Source: Corallochytrium limacisporum | Taxonomy: Eukaryota; Opisthokonta | DNA: 64,000 bases | Direction: 5' to 3' | Assembly (NCBI GenBank): GCA_002811645.1 | Contig: PDIP01000052.1 | Span: 41,847-105,846 of the forward strand | Part shown: one piece after another, positions 20,308-32,500 of the stretch | How the letters are laid out: every line of letters begins with the position of its first letter | Position numbering within the stretch: the stretch's first letter is position 1 | Program-made: the position numbers and the translations under genes | Notes under the pieces: model-generated | What the model was told of the DNA's origin: nothing | The model's database searches: none | The model's input: only the letters and a program-made list of their open reading frames with translations

Positions 20308-21519
20308 TTAGGTGCATTCCCAGATAGACACGGCACCGTCCGCACTGCCTGTGGCGACCAATGTGCCACTGTTGTCGCATGAAACATTGCTGACAAACTG
20401 TAAAGATGCCTCCAGGCTCTTAACACAGCGTTCTGCCGGCAGATCCCAGACCTTGAGCTGTTTGTCATCGCCAGTGGACAGCAGATAGCGACCGTTGTCC
20501 GCAAACGTAACAGATCGTACCCACCCATCATGGTGGAGTGTTTGCATGCAGTCACCGGTGTCCAGCCTCCAGAGGCGTATAGTACGGTCGCGGCCACCGG
20601 ATGCAAGGATGGGTACCACATCGTCTGCAGATGCATCCTTTCTGAGCATGGGGTTGAGCGTGACAAGGGTCTCGTGGGGGCAAAATGCTACACATTCCAC
20701 CACGTGCGAATGTCCTCGCAGTTCGTGGAGGCACTGTGTGCTCTCGTACGACCATACACGGACCGTATTGTCGGAGCTGCAGCTCGCGATTAATTTATCC
20801 GGGTCATAGACATCGATTTTGCGCACCCAGTCATCGTGTCCGTGAAGGGTGGTTTGACAGTATCCTGTCTCTACATTCCAGATCTTGATGGTTGAATCCC
20901 GGGAGCAGGAGATCAGAGACTGGTCATTGCGGGCAAAGCGAACACCAGTTACATTGTGGTCATGGCCGTGTAACGTCCTGATCATCTCAAAACTTTCCAT
21001 ATCCCACAGTTTGACGGTGAAATCTGCAGAACAGCTGGCCATTAGGGTACCCTCTGTGTTAAAGGCGACGTCCTGGACCGTTTCGGTGTGGGATCGCAAT
21101 TGCTGCTCGCATTTTCCGGTAATAGGGTCCCATACTCGGATCGCTGCATCCTCACTCGCACTGAAGAGCAAGGACCAGATCGGATGGAAGCTCACAGTGG
21201 TGATGGGGCCCCGATGTCCCTTCAGAACGTGTGTGGCCGGGGCCCGCGGTAACAGATGACGATCTCCAGAACCCGTGGGCTTCTTCAGAGCTCCGCCCCT
21301 ACGCAGATCTTCTACTTCCTGCTCCAGATCTAGCACTTTGCGCTGCAACCTGACCACAGCATTCCATTTCTTTTCCAGCATATCGGCATCCCCGTTGGTG
21401 GTGAAAGCGCTTTGTGTTTCAATCTCGAGTTCCGCGGCCGTGGCAACCAGGCCTTGCGATGTCAGAAAGCCATGGATGGCTCCCAAAAGCTCCGTCCGTG
21501 CACGGTCTGAGAGTGGCAT
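20308..21519 (-). CDS. PAFAH1B1: LIS1 dynein regulator (LisH + coiled coil + 7 WD40)
   Basis: A 403-residue protein with the full LIS1 layout: an N-terminal LisH motif (about 7-39), a short coiled coil (about 50-80, [22 protein letters not shown]) and seven WD40 repeats (about 95-403). Repeat endings are visible as AIRVWD, TVKLWD, TIKIWN, TVRVWS, TIRLWR, QLKVWD and VSIWECT. The segments G-H-D-H-N-V-x-x-V and G-H-D-D-W-V-R are diagnostic of LIS1 rather than a generic WD protein. LIS1 binds cytoplasmic dynein and NudE/NDEL1 and supports microtubule-based transport and nuclear positioning. An insertion near repeat 5/6 ([16 protein letters not shown]) resembles the same loop in other LIS1 proteins. 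It is divergently paired with the ZnT6-like gene, 849 bp apart. Confidence 0.95.
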   Translation of the reverse strand: MPLSDRARTELLGAIHGFLTSQGLVATAAELEIETQSAFTTNGDADMLEKKWNAVVRLQRKVLDLEQEVEDLRRGGALKKPTGSGDRHLLPRAPATHVLKGHRGPITTVSFHPIWSLLFSASEDAAIRVWDPITGKCEQQLRSHTETVQDVAFNTEGTLMASCSADFTVKLWDMESFEMIRTLHGHDHNVTGVRFARNDQSLISCSRDSTIKIWNVETGYCQTTLHGHDDWVRKIDVYDPDKLIASCSSDNTVRVWSYESTQCLHELRGHSHVVECVAFCPHETLVTLNPMLRKDASADDVVPILASGGRDRTIRLWRLDTGDCMQTLHHDGWVRSVTFADNGRYLLSTGDDKQLKVWDLPAERCVKSLEASLQFVSNVSCDNSGTLVATGSADGAVSIWECT

Positions 21520-22368
21520 GGTATCACTATTTTCCGATTAACTGGCACTGTTTGACCCCTGCTAATTCACATTGTTGGGATATGTGGTGTTGCTATGATA
21601 TGCGTATCGCTCGTGGATCCGATGAGACTATTCAGCTATAGTGCAGTGCTCTGGAACCGCAGAATGACATTTGACACTCTCTGAAACATCCAGCGCACCG
21701 CGTTTGCCAGAACAACCGATTCAAATACCCAAGGTAGCGAGCTAAGGCCCAAACTATAACTCTGGAAGGTTGGTCTAAATCCACGCATGAGAGACCCTCT
21801 TCCAATAATTTGGCGCCCTAGGGCAAATAGGTGCGGTGCGGCCCATTGGGGCCCGCCTTCCCCCTCCCCTTTTTTCTCGGAGGAGGGGCCTTCCTGACCG
21901 TGGGGGGGGGGGTGTTCTCGTGGATACAAAAATGCGATCGCCACTGGGAGGAGGCGGGAGCCACCTCTTATTGCAGAATCCAGAGTGAAAACATTGAGTG
22001 TTACCAAACGCGGGTACAGAGGCAAAGTGGCTGGCTGATGATGGGCGCCCGCTCCATGAAGAGCTCAAAAGGGGGCCGCCCCCCGGGGGGGGGGTTGAGT
22101 GGCTATTTGCCGGTAGCCGTTGCAGATGCAACAAGAAAAGGGTACTTGGAGGCTTGTTTATTTTGCCCATTGTTGGCCTATTAGAACAACGGATCGAACG
22201 CGTGTGAGTCTGTAGGCAAGCAAATTCTAAGACAAAATTCGAAGAGTGTACGGCGTAAAGAAAGGCATGCTTGTAGTTTAATATTACTGAACTAAACAAT
22301 GCGCCGGTAAGTAGTGAATGAATCACCCATAGTACTTGGTAAAGAAACTCCTAGCAAAAAGTGCAAAC
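21520..22368. other. divergent promoter region LIS1 / ZnT6-like
   Basis: 849 bp between two divergent start codons. Holds C/T-rich and G-rich tracts (21840-21912, including G11) and the C6G10 junction. It should contain both promoters. Confidence 0.65.
22079..22094. repeat. C6G10 palindromic homopolymer junction
   Basis: Six C followed by ten G, 275 bp upstream of the ZnT6-like ATG. Confidence 0.9.
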
Positions 22369-23589
22369 ATGGAGGTTCCGGGATCGTATGGATACGATCA
22401 AGTGCCAAATGGTCAGACAGCATCCTTCGGAGCTGAAAGTGATGTGCCGTCTCTGTCACCGAAGGGGTTGCGGAAGATTATTGCCTATGCGTCAACCGAC
22501 GGTCAACAGAAATCGACATTCAAATTGTTTGTTGTCAGTTCGGTCACAGCGGCAATGATGCTGTTCCTGGCTTCATATACACATTCATTGACACTGAGTG
22601 CTTATGCTGCCCACCTGAGCTACGTGCCACTGGCGGCGATCAGTTCAATGGTCGCAGCATATGCAGAGGTCAACCAGCTATCGCAGCTCAAGTCTCACAG
22701 TTCCTCACGGTTTGAGGTTATGGCTGTGTTTACGGCCAACGTAGTGGTAATATTTGGGCTGGTGAATGTGATCAAGGAGGGCGTGGAGCACAGCCTGACT
22801 CACGTCGAACACAAGGAGGTTCATGCGACTCCTGTTTGGGTCCTTGGTCTCGTGGCCGTGGGGCTGATAGCGGATTCTCTGGGCACGAGGTTTGTTCAAG
22901 CCAACACGAATGCCTACATCAGTTCCGGGCGGGCGTCTTACAACTTTAAGTACACCTTGGCGTCCATGGTGCAGGCCACCCTTGGCGCTGGAAAGCTGTA
23001 CTATTACATTGTGGCGCGGAGGCCTATGAGTTACCACCGCATTGCCAGCTTTGCGTGCGGTCTCATTGCCTGCTTCGGTACCTTCATCCAGGTCTACTAC
23101 CCAGAGGCAGCTATGGATAAGCAGTTGGGCCTGATCTTGGGCTTTCTCTCCGTAAGCATTCTGTGGCCGATTGCGTACCACATCTCCTTTATTCTGATGG
23201 AGACTGCTCCTAGTGACCTAGTGAGTCAGTTGGATAAGTCATTGCGAGAGTGCCTCACACTGGATGGCGTCCTAGAGTTTACGGACGAAAAATTCTGGAG
23301 CACCGGATTCAATGAAGTAGCTGGCTACATTCACGTACGGATCCGCCGGGATGCGAATGAGCAAGTTGTCCTCACCCATATTCACCAAAAGCTTAGCCAG
23401 TTTGTGAGCGATCTCACAGTACAGGTCATCAAGGATGATTGGGGAGCTGGCCCGGCAGCCATGAGTCCTGCGCCGCATTTGCCACAGTTTGATCAGGGTC
23501 ATGGTCATGCGCATAACGACCACGGACATGGCCACAGCCACTACAACTACGGCCATGCTCCGGGTCACGGCCATGGGCATGCGCACTGA
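22369..23589 (+). CDS. SLC30A6: ZnT6 (SLC30A6)-like cation diffusion facilitator with His-rich C-terminal tail
   Basis: A 406-residue protein with about six hydrophobic segments (between about 45 and 290) and a CDF cytoplasmic domain. The C-terminal domain holds the ZnT6 signature HVRIRRDANEQ-x-VL-x-H, followed by S-D-L-T-V-Q-V-I-K-D-D-W, nearly identical to human ZnT6. L-D-G-V-L-E and EKFWSTGF also match. ZnT6 is the non-transporting partner of ZnT5 and loads zinc into early secretory-pathway enzymes. As expected, the second H-x-x-x-D transport-site motif is not seen in the TM5 region, and the TM2 site keeps at most one of its residues. Unusual: a run of Gly-His and His-Ala pairs forms the last 30 residues (about 377-406). 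The start is the first in-frame ATG. Confidence 0.88.
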   Translation: MEVPGSYGYDQVPNGQTASFGAESDVPSLSPKGLRKIIAYASTDGQQKSTFKLFVVSSVTAAMMLFLASYTHSLTLSAYAAHLSYVPLAAISSMVAAYAEVNQLSQLKSHSSSRFEVMAVFTANVVVIFGLVNVIKEGVEHSLTHVEHKEVHATPVWVLGLVAVGLIADSLGTRFVQANTNAYISSGRASYNFKYTLASMVQATLGAGKLYYYIVARRPMSYHRIASFACGLIACFGTFIQVYYPEAAMDKQLGLILGFLSVSILWPIAYHISFILMETAPSDLVSQLDKSLRECLTLDGVLEFTDEKFWSTGFNEVAGYIHVRIRRDANEQVVLTHIHQKLSQFVSDLTVQVIKDDWGAGPAAMSPAPHLPQFDQGHGHAHNDHGHGHSHYNYGHAPGHGHGHAH

Positions 23590-24132
23590 CATAGCATGGG
23601 GAAATCGAAGGACGGGAGTCTAATTTTTATGCCCCGAGAGAAATAGGCCCCCAACCCCTTTCAGAAATGGTCCGCTTGCCTTGTACAGCATCGTCAGTGG
23701 CCTGCCATACCAGCTGGTTTTTGCAAACCGTCCGTGCTCGAGATGGTTGAGCGGACACTTGTACATGTTTCCATGCAAAGTCTGACATTTATGCATGCTT
23801 GCGACGAGATCGCCGGGGTTTCTCCTTGGTTGGAATGCGGCTTTGGTTTGGCTTCCGTCATTGGCTTTGGCTTACGGTGAGTTGGCAGGGAAATGGCGGG
23901 ATGCGAGCGTCCAAGGTTTTGGCGCGCTGAAACCGGCTAGTTGCCGAGCTAGGGGGCGGTGCACGGGTCCGTCATGCCGGTGAAATCACCAACTACGAGG
24001 AGAATAAGCGATAGATAATAGGCCCCGAAGAATGTGACTCTCAGTCGCGCTCATTCCATCAAGCAGCAGCCATTGTGCATGGGTCAGCGCCGTCGTGACC
24101 AAAAAGTGCTCTAATTGCGCCGTGTTCGCACT

Positions 24133-24160
24133 ACGGTTGTACCACCGGTGGTACTACCGT
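24133..24160. repeat. 28-bp near-perfect palindrome
   Basis: Centre GTACCACCGGTGGTAC (24139-24154) is a perfect 16-bp palindrome. Flanking ACGGT and ACCGT extend it to 28 bp with a single T/T mismatch on each side. Confidence 0.85.
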
Positions 24161-27100
24161 TTGGTACATTTTAGATAGATATTTAAGTCCCCTTCTAGCT
24201 CCTCACTATTTCCGCTGAATAAACCCAGTCACACCGCGGCACTTCTCCACACAACGGCGCGGCGCGAGCAGGCGTGCAATGGAAGACTGAAAAATAACCG
24301 AGCAACAAACGATTGCGGAGGAGTCGAGATGAATAATTCTCAAAAATCTTCGCACCGAAAGCAAACTTTTCAAAGCCGCACTCGTGTTCCAAAGCAGGAG
24401 TGAACAAGTGACTGAAAGAGATCGCCCGGAGACAGTTAACTGACAGAAATGCGCGCCCAATGGACAGGGGGAGCCCAGCGTCCGAAACTCTTCATCACGC
24501 ATCGAGTGCGTGAGAGAGGAGTGAGTGGTAAACAGAGGTTCAACGGAACATAGAAAGTGAGATGACTTTCAATGCCGCTCTACTGATGCGTTTTGAATCC
24601 TTTATTCTTCCCACACGGCGCGCAATGAGTGGTTGACTCTTTAATGATTTTCACTGTCATCTCGGATGACTCGTATCCGAAACGAATACCATGCACGCAA
24701 GCTCAAGAATTTCGAAAGCAACCCTTACGAGAGCTTTGGTGTATATTGTATTGGCTTGCCAGGCACGAACCGGTGCGATGGTCTCGAGTTCTGCTCAATG
24801 TGATTTGCCACTGAGGACAGGCAGTTGACGGTTCAAGGTCGATGTTTATATGATCTCGATTTGCTGCTGTGCAAACCGTAAGTGTACGCAATCGCAACAT
24901 CCCATATCGGCCCCTACATTATAACGGATACTGGACTTCCGTCCGGGGTTCTGTAATAGCACAAACAGTGCAATGGAAGACACCGACAGCAATGGTCGTA
25001 ATTTCTATTCATCTTGGTGGATATGGGTTCCCGTCAGTGACAGGGCGAATCCATATGGAATGGCATATACCCGACTCAACCTTTCGAACAACAGTTCAGT
25101 TTCCGCTCCTCTCGACAAACAATCGTCCGAAACCCATCGCTTCCTGCCCACATTGCACCAACTCCACTCCCTTGCGACCCTTGCACCACATCCACCGGCA
25201 CCCGGGCCAATGGTAATCCAGTTAGCATGCACACATATCAGTTTACGATACCCATGGACCCTTCCTCGCTTCCTTCCTTCCGACGATGGTGATGATGTTA
25301 TAGCTTCCATGTTAGCAAGCGCCATAGAGTTTGACTGGTGCATGGCCCGATAGAAAGCCAAAAAAATGAGTGCGTGAGTGCGGCGTTCCGAAGACTTTCT
25401 CTCTCTGCGGAAAAACTTTTCCGTATTTCCTAAAATAGAAGGAAATGTTATATTTTAACCTATTCAGACCATTTTTTGAAATCGCGCGACGAATTTTGAC
25501 CAATCAGAACACATTCAGGCCCGTCGGCCGTTTAATGTCCGGTCATTCCTCTGCGACCTCAGTCACCTCCCAGCCCCTCTTACTGTGCGTGCGTAAGGAA
25601 CAGAATGAGGAAGAATGAGCAAGGGGAAAGCCCGCGCCCCATTAAGTGGCACTTCTTCTTTGAGCATGCCCTTTCCTGGGCGCACCCAGACGTAAACCCA
25701 CTGCACAACCACCACTCCTTCGGCTTCCATGGTGCATCGGTGGGTGGTTTTGAGTACCGGATATGTTTTTATCGAAGGTGGTCACAGATACGCGCCTTGT
25801 TTCCCGTGATTTGTAAGAACATACTGGGACTTGAACGGGGACAGATGGAATGGTATACCGATGAAGCATAACGAGGAAACAAGACTCCGGTTTTCCCTCT
25901 TTCCCCTTATGAGTTTGTGGGAATACTAGCAATAGAGCATCCACGACACATCAACGACCATGCCATAAGTTTTTCAAGAATCTCTTTCCAAACTAGGTGA
26001 AAGCATGCATAGACGTCTTACGTGTCACGGGAGAAGGTTGGAAGTGATCAACCTCCGGGCCTCTACATCGTTGTTGGTTGGGTCAATTGGTATAAAGCAG
26101 CGGTGGTTGATTGATACAAACTCGGACCGCGTGTGTTGCGCGAAAGTGAACAATTCGATGAGAAAGAAACGCGTAAACACAACAGCTCGTCGAAGACCAC
26201 AAGAGATCACTGACTGAGGAGAGTCTAGAAAACCTCGGATGTCGGAGGATCTTGCAAGCAAACCACAGCCGAAAGGGATGAAATTGGGAGGAAGTCAGGC
26301 GGTAGAAACTGATGTGATTGGCGTTGCCCAAACAGAAGAAGGTTGATGACACAAACATCGTGTTGATGCTGTCAATCTGTAAGTGTTGTGCATACCACCA
26401 GTCTCCTCTTAGGCATGCAAGGTTTCCTGCACCGGTATCAACCCCGCGTCAGCGATCACCAAGAATTGAAATCCTCTTTCGTGTAGACTTCTGTTTGGCC
26501 CACAGGCTGCCCCACGTATCAGTGTCAACGCGCACGGAGGGTTCTTGCCTAACCTGCGGTACTTGGTGTCTCATCTACCGAGAATCGGGGGAAACACACG
26601 TTCCCTGCACCAAGCACGACTTTCCAGAGACTGTACGACTCGCTTCCACCACTGGTAGGGTGGTGTGTGTGGGTTCGTCTGCGGAGATTGAACTGTGTCT
26701 GTATTGCCCTTGTACCGCAGCACTGGAACACAGTGGGAAAAGCCAGCGATAGCCAGCGCTTGGGCCCGGCCCTCTCTCTTCACATGCCGCAGAACAGTTC
26801 AGCGTTACATCTCTGTGCGCTCTTCTCTCGTTCCCTGCCACTTCGTTCTCCGCCTTTGCACCTCGTAAGCAGTGTATGATCCTGCTCCGTGCCGGTGTAT
26901 GACGGTCCAAGAATTGTTCGAAGGCATGTCAATTCGCAGTTGCGTGGATGCTCGACCGGCCGCCGTTTGGTTCTTTCCAGAGTCCTCCGCGCCTTTTGGC
27001 CCCTTCGTCTCGCCTGTCGCAGCGATGATATCGCCGCTCCGCCCTGCACTTCAACCCGACTGCCTTTTGTTCCCTCTTTTGGCCGCCATACGTGTCAATG

Positions 27101-28895
27101 CGGAAAGTACTCAACGGCCTGGAACCAAACACACGAAGAAAAACCCCCGTGGCCAAAAAGAAAGCCAAAAGACGGAACCGACTGCCCCTCTCTCTCTCCC
27201 TCCCAACTTTTTCCTTTTCGCCAGATAGCCCGGCAAACAAAGAAAATAGAAGAACGAAGGAAGGGAAACTTTAGAAAAAGAAAAGCAAAAAAAAGAAAGG
27301 AAATAAAAAAACCGCGAGAAGGGGGGGGAGGGAAGGCAATTGGGACTTTATAACCTGTGTCAGACCTGCGAGTGGCGACGGGACGGTTGGTGCAGAGCGC
27401 TTCCGGAAATTTACACTCATTCCTCGGAAGAGCATCTACCGGCCCTCAGATCGCAAACCCTGTAGTTACCATATTAGCAGAGATCTTCAATACATAAGTG
27501 CTTAGCACATATATTCACATTATCTTGCAATGGCGGAGAACGGTGCGTGGGTGCCGACTGAGATAACGGCGGGAAAGGACGTGGGTCCGCACAAAGTAAC
27601 CAGCGCACCAAAACAAAAAGAAAATGCAGAATATCTGACCTGCAGGAAGGACAAACAAAAAAGAAGTCCCCCGGAGAGGGAGGGGGTGGGCCAAAGAAGA
27701 AAAAATATTCATCAAAGAGTACATTACGGTCGACAAGGAAAGAATTGACGGAAGGTGAGAACAAACAAAAAAACGTGAGTGATGACGGTGGTACAATGCT
27801 TCAATACGTTCAGTATATGGTCACGCCGTGGGGCTCTCACGGAGGTGGGATAATGGGAAACCGTCGGACCATTTTTATAGATTTCCATATTATATCTCGA
27901 CCAAATTCAGGGACGTATATTTGGTATGATGAACCGGAAGTACATTGATTTAGACCTATGTGAAACACGCCATGATCGGCGAATGTTCCGCCAAGCCCGG
28001 TCTCATCGTTCTTCGGAGCATCCCTTGATACTGAAAGTATGGGGAAAGGGGGGCCGGGAAAAGAGGGGGAAAGGGTTAGATGACGCCGTGCTGTTGCTGC
28101 GTGAGTCCAGACTTTGAGGCTTTTGATCACGCGAATGTCGTCGGGGGTTCGGTACAATTAGTACTGCCAAATTGTCCCCAAAAAATGGAGCGGTGCATAT
28201 ACCATGTCGCAAGAAGGTCATCGACACCGCCCATTGGTCATCCAGACTGCTGCAGATTACATGATGTCATAATTTTCCCATTTGTCATTCATTCGGTATT
28301 TTCTTAGTATATTATATATAGACATTTCACAAACATTGAAATTAGTACCATTACAATATATTTTCCTTTCTTGAATGATCATACATCACAAAAACAATTT
28401 GGTGTTTGTGCGGGTAATGTCGAAATTACACGGACTTACCGTGCCGTTCCCCATTCGTCCATATATTTAATATTCATTTATGATCTTCACAATGTAGTTG
28501 ACATATTGGTATAAAACCTTGAGGAATCCCCCCAAAAACTGGCGAAGAGCGGGAGACTGCTCTCCATTCGTCATTTTCTCTGTCATCCTTTCGTGCGTGG
28601 ACCTGCCGGTGCTCACACTGAACCAAAATTATCCATTCATTCAGTACCGGACTCCAGCACTCCACGCGGACTGGGAGACGTTCTGAACACCGGTCTCATG
28701 CGGAGAAGGGGGGAGGGGGGAGAGAGGGGGAGAAAGAAGAGTGGGGCAGGGGACACGGCGCAAACACGGGGTTGTGGCTTTCCGGGCTTCCCCCCCTCCC
28801 CCCCTCCCCTTACCCTCTGCTTTCCAATGATCGTCATTGCCCTGAAATGTGCCGCTTTTCTTTTTGGGGGTGTGAGAAAAGGGAAAAAGAACAGG

Positions 28896-28898
<3 letters not shown>

Positions 28899-28938
<40 letters not shown>

Positions 28939-28957
28939 GAGGTGTGTGTGTGTGTGC
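28899..28957. repeat. (GA)n then (TG)n compound microsatellite
   Basis: About 33 bp of AG repeat, a short GGAGAGAGGA bridge, then about 17 bp of GT repeat. It lies about 600 bp upstream of the SREBP start. Confidence 0.9.
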
Positions 28958-29565
28958 GTGTGCTGGGAAGACCCGCGGGGAAGGGAGGGGGCTTTCCAGT
29001 GTAAAATGGCTGCTGCATTTTCCTCATTTTTTTTGGTAGGTGTCGTCGTTCGGACCTGCGGTGTGTTTGTCGCGCGACTCGCCTTGGTTGTCCCAACTGG
29101 GGGATTTATGAATTTAAGTGTCCCAAAACAAACGTTTGTAGAAGAGAAAGAGAAAAAGAATTTTCTTCTTCACAACAAATTTCATGCATTGTCCCGGGAG
29201 ACGCCTCGGAACTAAGGTCTATGTTTGTTAAAATTGTTGCCCTAGAGCTTCGTTGCCTTCGGAAGCTCCTGGAGACTGTGAAGGTTTTTCAGATGGCGTA
29301 CAGCAACATGAGATCTGGTAGTTTTAGGTTGCTACATCTGTGACATAAGCGAGTTATACACCGCTGGCAAAGGGAAACTTGCTTGTCCAGGGATTACAGT
29401 TGTCAAAAAGTTTCAGATCAAGAGAAATAGAGCTCACAGCGTGTGAATTGAATACAGATAGACCTGAAGGGAGAACGATCAGAAAACTCAACGAGTCGGA
29501 TATGGATTGATTGCAAAGCACACTTATCAAAGCAACCTAAATCGAAGGAAGGTTTTCGGGAAACC

Positions 29566-32500
29566 ATGGACGATTTGTTCGACGCGCAACTTAACTCTCA
29601 GCAGGACGCTTTATTAGCGGACCTGATTCTGAACCAGGATATTCTGGGAGACTTTGACCTCGTCGATGACGCTGCAGATTTTTCGGGCAGCAGTGGTTCA
29701 GACTGGGAACAGAATGTGCTCAACGGAACACTTGGGCTCCCGGAGCTGGGAAGTAGCGGAGGAGATAATGTAAGCGCACAGACACCGCAACCGGAGCGAC
29801 AAGACAGTGCCGTGAGCAGCAACACATTGGGGCCGAAGCCTCCCCGGCAACGGGTTACAAGTGCACGGAGCACCGACGGCACTCTGATGACTGACACTTC
29901 CGTCGGACCTTTCTCTCCTTCGAGCGATAAGAGTTGGGCCCAACGTGACCAGCATGAGGGTTCTACTGTGACTGATGCTCTCAGCCCACATGGATCCTCT
30001 GGCAGTGCCCACAGCAGCCGTCGCGCATCTGTTGAGCGGGAGCGGAGTAGCAAGAAGACCCACACCCGACAGACCAGCAATGGGTCAACGCAATCACAAC
30101 AGGACAGTAATGGTGGTAAGGAGAGCACAAAAAAGGCGACCAATGCCAACAATTCCAACAGCAACAACAGTAACAGCAATAGCAATGGCAGCACCTCCAG
30201 TACCAACAATGGTACCAGATCCAATGGTGCTCCTACTGGTGCACCTCCGATGGGGTACCCACCCCACGGTATGCCCCCACATCCGCATGCACCACCCCCG
30301 CCTGGTTACCCATACCATCACCCACATCATTACTACCAGGCCCATGCTGCCGCTGCAGCGATGGCGTTCCAAAATCCGCACTTTAACCCCTACATTGCGG
30401 CCATGAGCGCACACAATCCGTACATGGCTGCTGCTGCGGCCCATGCTTCCGGCAAGATGCCTCCACCTCCGCCACCACCGCACCCTGCAGCCTATGCAGG
30501 TTATCCGTATGGTCCGGCACCGCCAGCGCCGGCCAACGCTGCCAATAGTGGCGCTGCCAAGGAGTCAACCAAGAAGCCCCCGGCTGACAAGATCGCTATT
30601 GAACGTCTGCCCAAGTCCAAAGCACAAAGCAGCACGACATCCAATGCCAACAAGAGCAACACCAACAACACAGCAGTGTCCGCCACCACCACCTCCTCGT
30701 CCTTGCCGGCCAAGGACCAGCCGCAAAGCGAGGCAAAGAGCAACAACGTCGAGTCCTCGTCCACCACAAAGGACGAGTCCAAGACAGAAGGTTCCGAAAA
30801 GGACTCAGAGGCAGGTAACACTGCACCCACCAAGGCCGGACCTCCCGCGTCTACAACAGCGCCTCAGGCACCCACACCGCATGCGTATCCTCCGGCCTGG
30901 CCGTACCCATACCCACCACCACCCGCGCACTTGTCTAAAGCTTTTGCCGCGATGATGCCGCCTCCGGCCATGAATTCCATGCATGGAACCCCGCGCGGCC
31001 ACTCTTCAAACGAAGAAGATGGACAGGGAGCCAGTAAGAAACCCGAACGCAACCGTGGCGGCCACTACGATGTTGAAAAGCGGTACCGTGACTCCATCAA
31101 TGGCAAAATTCAGGAATTGAAGCATATTGTTCCCTCTTGCGCCAACGCGCCACCGTCCATCAAACTCAACAAGGCCACCATTCTGCGCAAGACCATCGAA
31201 TATGTGCGCAGTCTGGAGGCTGTTGTCATGCGTCTACAGGCGGAGAACGCACAGGCCAAGGGTTCGCGCACTAGTGCGACCATCCCTTCGAGCCCTGTCC
31301 GCAGCCCGGACGGTGTACAGGAGTACGCGAGCCCGCAGTCCACTCACAGCCACGCATCCGGCTCATCGCACCTTAAGGGCGTCACCAGTGAGGATGACGC
31401 GCACTCCGTGGTCACAGTTTCGAGCAAGAAGGAAAGTGACGAACACGGTGATGCCGCATCATCCAAGGTCGACTCCCCGAAGTCTCCGGACCATAGCGTG
31501 GATATTGCTGAGGAGGATGAAGACAAGAAAGCCACCGTGGGCTCCAAAAAGCGTTCCGCCGAGGAAGCCGAGCTCGACATGGAGCTACCTGCTGCCAAGA
31601 GCCCGACCAAGGCGTTAAGCGCCGTGCTCATGTTTATGGGTCTGTACAGTGTACAAGCGCCGGTCCTGAACGTCTTTACTGCCAGCACCGCCGACGACGT
31701 AATGCCCGACTCTGCCGTCTTCCATGGCAAGAGCCTGAATTCTGTGGGTGGACTCATGATGGATGATGCGACTAGTGCCAGTACACCCTGGACCATGGCC
31801 GCCATGGTCCAATCCACAAATGTAGATATCGTCCTCCCGGTGCTGCGGGCCGTGGTTGCCCTGTGCATGCTCTGGGCCATGGTCGCCATGAATGGTGGCT
31901 GGGACAAATTTACGCTGTGGGGCTCCGTTGTGTCGACCACTTCGCGCGATGCAAGGAGACATAGCAACCAGTTTGGCGGCGATACCCAGCAGCAGCGCCA
32001 CACACACACACGCCAAGCGCAGTTCCTGGCATGGCGAGGCCGCCAACCAGCTACTGCTCGCGAAGTGGTGCGCAGAGCTCCGCTCCTTCTCGCTGAACTC
32101 AACCACACCGTACCGCAGAGCTATTTGTCACTGTGTGGTGCGACGCTGTGGGAATTCTCTCACTTCCTCGTGAATTCGATGATTCCACGGTATCTTGAGG
32201 ACGCCTTCCGTTTGCTACCGACCGAAATCCAGAAGATGTTGTGCAAGTATGCAAGTCGTGTTCCTCTCCTGCGCCGCATGACTGCAGGAACCACAAATGG
32301 CCGAGTCATTGGCGCCAACGTGAAGCCACTTAGGAGAATTAGTGCTGAAGAACTGCAACGCGAACGTAGCGCTGCCCGCATTTACTTTGAATGGCACCAG
32401 GCTCTGCTCACCCGCGCTGTTGAATCGGAAGATGAAACCATAAAAGCCGGTATGTTGCGGATCTACGCCACTCTCTGCACACTGAACTGCCTCACGCGCG

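Larger units (their letters stand above)
23590..29565. other. 6 kb gene-poor stretch
   Basis: I find no protein family, tRNA or rRNA here; open frames are short and without recognisable domains. The left part (23.6-26.9 kb) is mixed-complexity DNA with the 28-bp palindrome at 24133. From 27.1 kb on there are A/G-rich islands (27130-27335, 27600-27760, 28035-28080, 28700-28760), C/T tracts (28790-28820) and a GA/TG microsatellite cluster (28899-28957). About 600 bp of ordinary leader precedes the SREBP ATG. Confidence 0.55.

Noticed and set aside
23590-29565. tRNA genes in gene-poor DNA
   Set aside because: Scanned by eye for B-box-like GGTTCRANNCC on both strands here and in the other long gaps; no match with a plausible cloverleaf.
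31344-32108. 254-codon minus-strand frame
   Set aside because: Antisense to the SREBP gene.
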